From an uncultured Alloprevotella sp. (GTDB lineage: Bacteria; Bacteroidota; Bacteroidia; Bacteroidales; Bacteroidaceae), in NCBI GenBank assembly GCA_944320745.1, contig CALUIN010000007.1, positions 1-64,000 of the forward strand: a DNA stretch of 64,000 bases, written 5' to 3'. A program made the translations under genes and the position numbers. Under the pieces are notes generated by a model, which was not told where the DNA came from, made no database searches, and worked only from the letters and a program-made list of their open reading frames with translations. Below, in pieces: positions 60,826-64,000 of the stretch (position 1 is its first letter; each line of letters starts with the position of its first letter).

Positions 60826-63336
60826 TCAGAACGGATAGCCTATGGCAAAGTGGAAGGCAAAGCCATCCTTGAACCGTTCCAGATTGTAGAACCCGGATTT
60901 GCGCGTTTCGTAGGGGGCGTGCAGGCCGATGCCGACGTCGAAGCGAAGGACAAGGAACTGGAGGTCGTAGCGCAAGCCCAGGCCGGTGCCCACCGCAATG
61001 TGCTTCAGCGACTCGCGGGAAAGTTTGCCACCGGGCCGCAAGGGATCGTCGCGCAGGAGCCATACGTTACCGACGTCGAGGAATACGGCTCCGTGCAGGC
61101 TGCCGAAGAGATGGGCACGCAGCTCGGCGTTCGCCTCGAGCTTGAAATCACCCGTCTGGTCGATGTAAGCATACCTGTCATTGTCCGAACGGAAGGAGCC
61201 GGGCCCGATGGTACGCACGGTGAACGCGCGGACACTGTTGGCGCCGCCGACATAGAACTGCTCGGAGTAAGGGGCACGCAGGCTGTTGCCGAAACTAAAG
61301 ATAGCTCCTGCGAAAAGGCGCGTAGCCACGTTGAAGCGGGCATTCAGGCGGAACGTCTCGTGCACTTCGGCCGTGAGTTTTACGAATTGCGCGAAGGGGC
61401 TGCCGAAGAGTTTCTTGTCCCGCTCGTTGAACCCACGCCCCGCCGCGGCGTAAAGGCCGGAGACCAGGTTGCCGGACTCCTTTGCCGAGAGCTGGAGCCA
61501 AACGGGATTGCGGTGGCCGGCGGACGACGTATAGGTATAAGTGTAGGAAATAGAGGGGATAAACTGGTCCCTCATGCTGGCGTAGAGCGCAGGGTTAGCG
61601 TCCATAATGGAATCGAACGTCGCCGTGCGGTGAAGCATCTTGTCGAAGTCCAGACTGAAGAGCGTCAGCTCGTGCTGGGAGGTGCTGCGCTTGTGCCAGG
61701 CATACTTGGCGTCAACTCCGAAGGTGATCATATTGAAAAAGCCGGCGCGGTTCTTCCAATCGGCATTGAGCGCAAAGGTCGTAGTGGCGGGAAAACGGGT
61801 ATGCCGGCGGCTGATGCCGGGAAAGAGGAAACGCGGAAAGTCGAACGACAGCTCCGTGCCAAGCTCGTAGGAGTTGAGCAGGGAATTGCGCTCGCCGCGG
61901 CCGGAACCGCTCTGCCATTCGTACGAACCGAAGATCTTGAACGAGACTTTCTCACCCGAGCCGAACGCATTACGCTTGGCGATGCTGAACGAAACGCCAG
62001 GACCCACCTGCTGGTTGCTCTTGAGCGTAGCGTTCATCTCGAAACTGCTGTCGTAAAGTTTGTCCATCACTGCGCTTACGTAGACGTCGAGCGTGTCGCA
62101 GCCGGCCGTCGTGTCGCGTGGGATGTAGTCCACGTTCATTTGGCTGAACACGCCCAGGCTATTCAGCTTTTCCAGCGTCAGGTCACTGTCGCTCAAGCGG
62201 AACAGTTCGCCCTTTCTGTGATTGATGGACCGCCGCCACATGTTGGGGCGCAGCGGCAGCTCGGAGCCGGAATAGGTATAGGTGTAGTCGCGGCGGCGCA
62301 GCACCTTGTCCAGCGGGTCACCCTCGGAACGGCGCACGGCCACGTAGGTATTGCCGATGTACCACGGATGCCGGACGCGGGCCGGGCGCTCCGGCGCGGG
62401 GCGCACCTGAAGCTGCACGTAGCCGCGGCGCATCAAGGTGTCGGCGCGATAGGTCGTATAGGGCGCAGAGTAGAAATAATAGCCATTCTCGCGGAAAAGT
62501 TTTTCGATACGCGTCTGCTCGTCGGCCAGATTCACGACATTAAAAGCATCGCCCTTGCGCAAGAGCCGCTCGTCGGCAGTTGCCCGCAGCAGGCTGTCGG
62601 CCACGGGAGTGAATTGCTGATAAGCGATGGAGTCGAGGCGGTGCAGGGGACCGGCGTAGACGTGGTACAGTATCTTGGCCTTCTTCGGGTCCTTCTGCGG
62701 CAGGAGCTCGTATGATACTTTCCCGCTGAAGTAGCCGTAGTTGTGGAGCGTATTCGTGGCCACGCGGACACGCATATCCGGGCTCACGGAACTGACATAG
62801 ACCGGCTTGGCGGCGAACTTGCGGAAAATCCAACGCCCCAGGCCTTTCTTATACTTCGCGAAGCCGTTGTAAATCCAGAGGCCGATGGGGAAGGGGGAGC
62901 GCAAGGAGGAAGAGCCGAAAAGCGCGTCGTTGGGCGGATAGGCCAGGACGGCCTCTACTTCGGCCTTCGCCTTTTCAAAATCGGCCAGGTCGGCCTCGTG
63001 TCTGGCCCGCAGGGCGGCGCGTTGCTCGGACGACAAGCTGCGCCACAGCGAGTCGCGCCGCGCCGAGGCCCCTTGGTGTCCGTCGCCTTTCAGCACGTCG
63101 CCCACCGCGTGCACCGCGCTCCCGATAGAGGCTATCACGCCAGCCGAATCGCGCACGGCCTTCTTGTCCCACTTCCGGGGAACGCCCTCATACGTGATGT
63201 CGTCTATACCAATATATAATTGCTCCTCTTCCGGCAGATTCTTCGTCGTCGAGCAGGCTGAAAGCAGCGCCACGAATATGGCGCAGGCCCACTGCACGGA
63301 GCGCAGTTCTCTTCCGAAAGGCATCTTATTTTTCAT
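60826..63336 (-). CDS. tamL: Translocation and assembly module lipoprotein TamL (BamA-like)
   Basis: An 836-residue outer-membrane protein. The start MKNKMPFGREL was chosen since it gives a proper lipoprotein signal ending LLSAC (Cys28) and overlaps the tamB end. POTRA-like domains lie in the N-terminal half. The C-terminal half is an Omp85 beta-barrel with FSIAKRNAFGSGEKVSFK, the VRGFR-like block FYVGGANSVRAFTVRTIGPGSF near residue 720, and a terminal strand ending AFHFAIGYPF (final Phe). It works with TamB in exporting or inserting outer-membrane components. Confidence 0.9.
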   Translation of the reverse strand: MKNKMPFGRELRSVQWACAIFVALLSACSTTKNLPEEEQLYIGIDDITYEGVPRKWDKKAVRDSAGVIASIGSAVHAVGDVLKGDGHQGASARRDSLWRSLSSEQRAALRARHEADLADFEKAKAEVEAVLAYPPNDALFGSSSLRSPFPIGLWIYNGFAKYKKGLGRWIFRKFAAKPVYVSSVSPDMRVRVATNTLHNYGYFSGKVSYELLPQKDPKKAKILYHVYAGPLHRLDSIAYQQFTPVADSLLRATADERLLRKGDAFNVVNLADEQTRIEKLFRENGYYFYSAPYTTYRADTLMRRGYVQLQVRPAPERPARVRHPWYIGNTYVAVRRSEGDPLDKVLRRRDYTYTYSGSELPLRPNMWRRSINHRKGELFRLSDSDLTLEKLNSLGVFSQMNVDYIPRDTTAGCDTLDVYVSAVMDKLYDSSFEMNATLKSNQQVGPGVSFSIAKRNAFGSGEKVSFKIFGSYEWQSGSGRGERNSLLNSYELGTELSFDFPRFLFPGISRRHTRFPATTTFALNADWKNRAGFFNMITFGVDAKYAWHKRSTSQHELTLFSLDFDKMLHRTATFDSIMDANPALYASMRDQFIPSISYTYTYTSSAGHRNPVWLQLSAKESGNLVSGLYAAAGRGFNERDKKLFGSPFAQFVKLTAEVHETFRLNARFNVATRLFAGAIFSFGNSLRAPYSEQFYVGGANSVRAFTVRTIGPGSFRSDNDRYAYIDQTGDFKLEANAELRAHLFGSLHGAVFLDVGNVWLLRDDPLRPGGKLSRESLKHIAVGTGLGLRYDLQFLVLRFDVGIGLHAPYETRKSGFYNLERFKDGFAFHFAIGYPF

Positions 63337-64000
63337 CCTTTTCCTCCGTCTCCTTTTTCCCTTTCCGGTTTGAAAATATAAAGAGCTCGCCCAGCCGGTT
63401 CGTCTTACGGCGCAATACGAGACCGGCTCCGGTCGTTGTAAGTTCGCCTTCCAGAGGGTCTTGCGTACTGCGGTCATAAAATACCCTGACGTAGCGCGAG
63501 GCGCTCTTGTCCAAGCGGTACTCCACAGCGATGTTGTCGATGAAGCTCGCGGCCGAGTTCTGCGCGTCCTCGCCCGTGCTCACCTTTCCCCCGATGATGA
63601 CACTGATGCGGTTGTTCCAGAAGCGCTTTGCAAACTGGAAGGAATAGTCCGTCGTCTCCGTGCCTTTGCTGCTCGTGCCGCTCTCCATGCCCACCGTCAC
63701 GTCGATGGTCTTGAGCGCGCTGCCCGCGATATTCTGAATCTCGCTCTGCAGGAAGGCGTTCAGGGCGTTGCTCGCCTTGAAGCCGCTGCCACTCATGTTT
63801 GAGAGGTCGTCCGTCATATACATACCCGTGGCCAGCATCGCCACGGCCGCCTTGCTGCGCTGCGCCGTGGTCATGGCCGCCAGCTGATTCTGCACGCTGA
63901 GGTCCTCGGGCGCCTCGATGGTAAACTCCAGCCCCATGTCATTGAGCGGGCGGGAGAGCGCCACGCCCACGTCGAAAGCCACAGAGCGGGGCTGGTCGTT
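63326..64000 (-). CDS. tamB: Translocation/assembly module TamB, 3' part (runs off the window)
   Basis: The last 224 residues of a much longer protein that continues past base 64000. The stretch is the conserved DUF490/TamB C-terminal domain: VAMLATGMYMTDDL, NALNAFLQSEIQNIAGSALKTIDVTVGME, SFQFAKRFWNNRISVIIGGKVSTGED and FIDNIAVEYRLDKSASRYVRVFYDRSTQDPLEGELTTTGAGLVLRRK. It ends with a charged tail KKETEEKDEK. Its stop overlaps the tamL start by 11 bases, so the two are translationally coupled. Confidence 0.9.
   Translation of the reverse strand, partial: NDQPRSVAFDVGVALSRPLNDMGLEFTIEAPEDLSVQNQLAAMTTAQRSKAAVAMLATGMYMTDDLSNMSGSGFKASNALNAFLQSEIQNIAGSALKTIDVTVGMESGTSSKGTETTDYSFQFAKRFWNNRISVIIGGKVSTGEDAQNSAASFIDNIAVEYRLDKSASRYVRVFYDRSTQDPLEGELTTTGAGLVLRRKTNRLGELFIFSNRKGKKETEEKDEK

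Overview
The window is chromosomal DNA of a GC-rich (roughly 60% by eye) member of the Bacteroidota, most likely order Bacteroidales. The evidence is the gene content (purH-mreB-mreC-mreD-mrdA-rodA order, TamB/TamL pair, S46 dipeptidyl peptidase, DUF1573, DUF2027, DUF3822, DUF5690, DUF4250) and the promoters, which repeatedly show the Bacteroidota -7 box TAnnTTTG with a TTG/TTTG about 19-22 bases upstream. I could not assign a family or genus.

Layout. 1-2.9 kb (minus): two paralogous GYF_2-domain membrane proteins, a DUF2752 protein and dipeptidase PepD. 3-8.4 kb: flippase-like membrane protein (minus), then rsmA, dnaA and recQ (plus). 8.4-10.2 kb (minus): a secreted protein resembling a reduced GH127 enzyme and a third GYF_2 paralogue. 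10.5-15.7 kb (plus): leucine operon leuA-small membrane protein-leuC-leuD-leuB, preceded by a 22-residue leader peptide and a hairpin that look like a transcription attenuator. 15.8-21.5 kb (minus): DMT transporter, punA, lpxK, sppA, xth. 21.6-30.4 kb: DUF1573 protein, tRNA-Pro(CGG), a 2-aminoethylphosphonate operon (DUF5690 transporter-phnX-phnW) with a divergent HTH-like gene, a MATE exporter, an aldose epimerase-like protein and tRNA-Pro(GGG). 30.6-31.7 kb: DUF2027/Smr protein. 31.7-33.2 kb: an ORF-poor 1.5-kb tract with strong stem-loops and candidate structured RNAs. 33.2-38.7 kb: a carboxyltransferase (OadA/PycB-like), fabI, a TPR protein, a NUDIX hydrolase and queA. 38.9-41.9 kb: a low-GC EcoRII-like restriction-modification island with a Vsr repair endonuclease. 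42.1-48.8 kb: cardiolipin synthase, M20 peptidase, RecD-like helicase, DUF4250, VanZ, DUF3822, rsmD. 48.9-55.9 kb: a stand-alone IMP cyclohydrolase domain followed by the elongasome operon mreBCD-mrdA-rodA. 56-58.4 kb: WecA-like sugar-phosphate transferase and a family 2 glycosyltransferase behind a long structured leader. 58.6-64 kb (minus): S46 peptidase, TamL and the 3' end of TamB.

Two features are not explained by standard gene families. (1) A dispersed intergenic repeat forms nine arrays of about 2-5 units with an exact 21-base period. The unit is quasi-palindromic (ACGGG - seven-base centre - CCCGT - four-base spacer). Arrays lie in every kind of intergenic position, and one supplies the stop codon of the aldose epimerase-like gene. 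(2) Between the DUF2027 gene and the carboxyltransferase gene, three stem-loops with unrelated stems carry nearly the same loop sequence (CTAATTCRAATACCGCCA). One sits inside a candidate RNA of about 470 bases ending in a textbook terminator. These are my best candidates for something undescribed.
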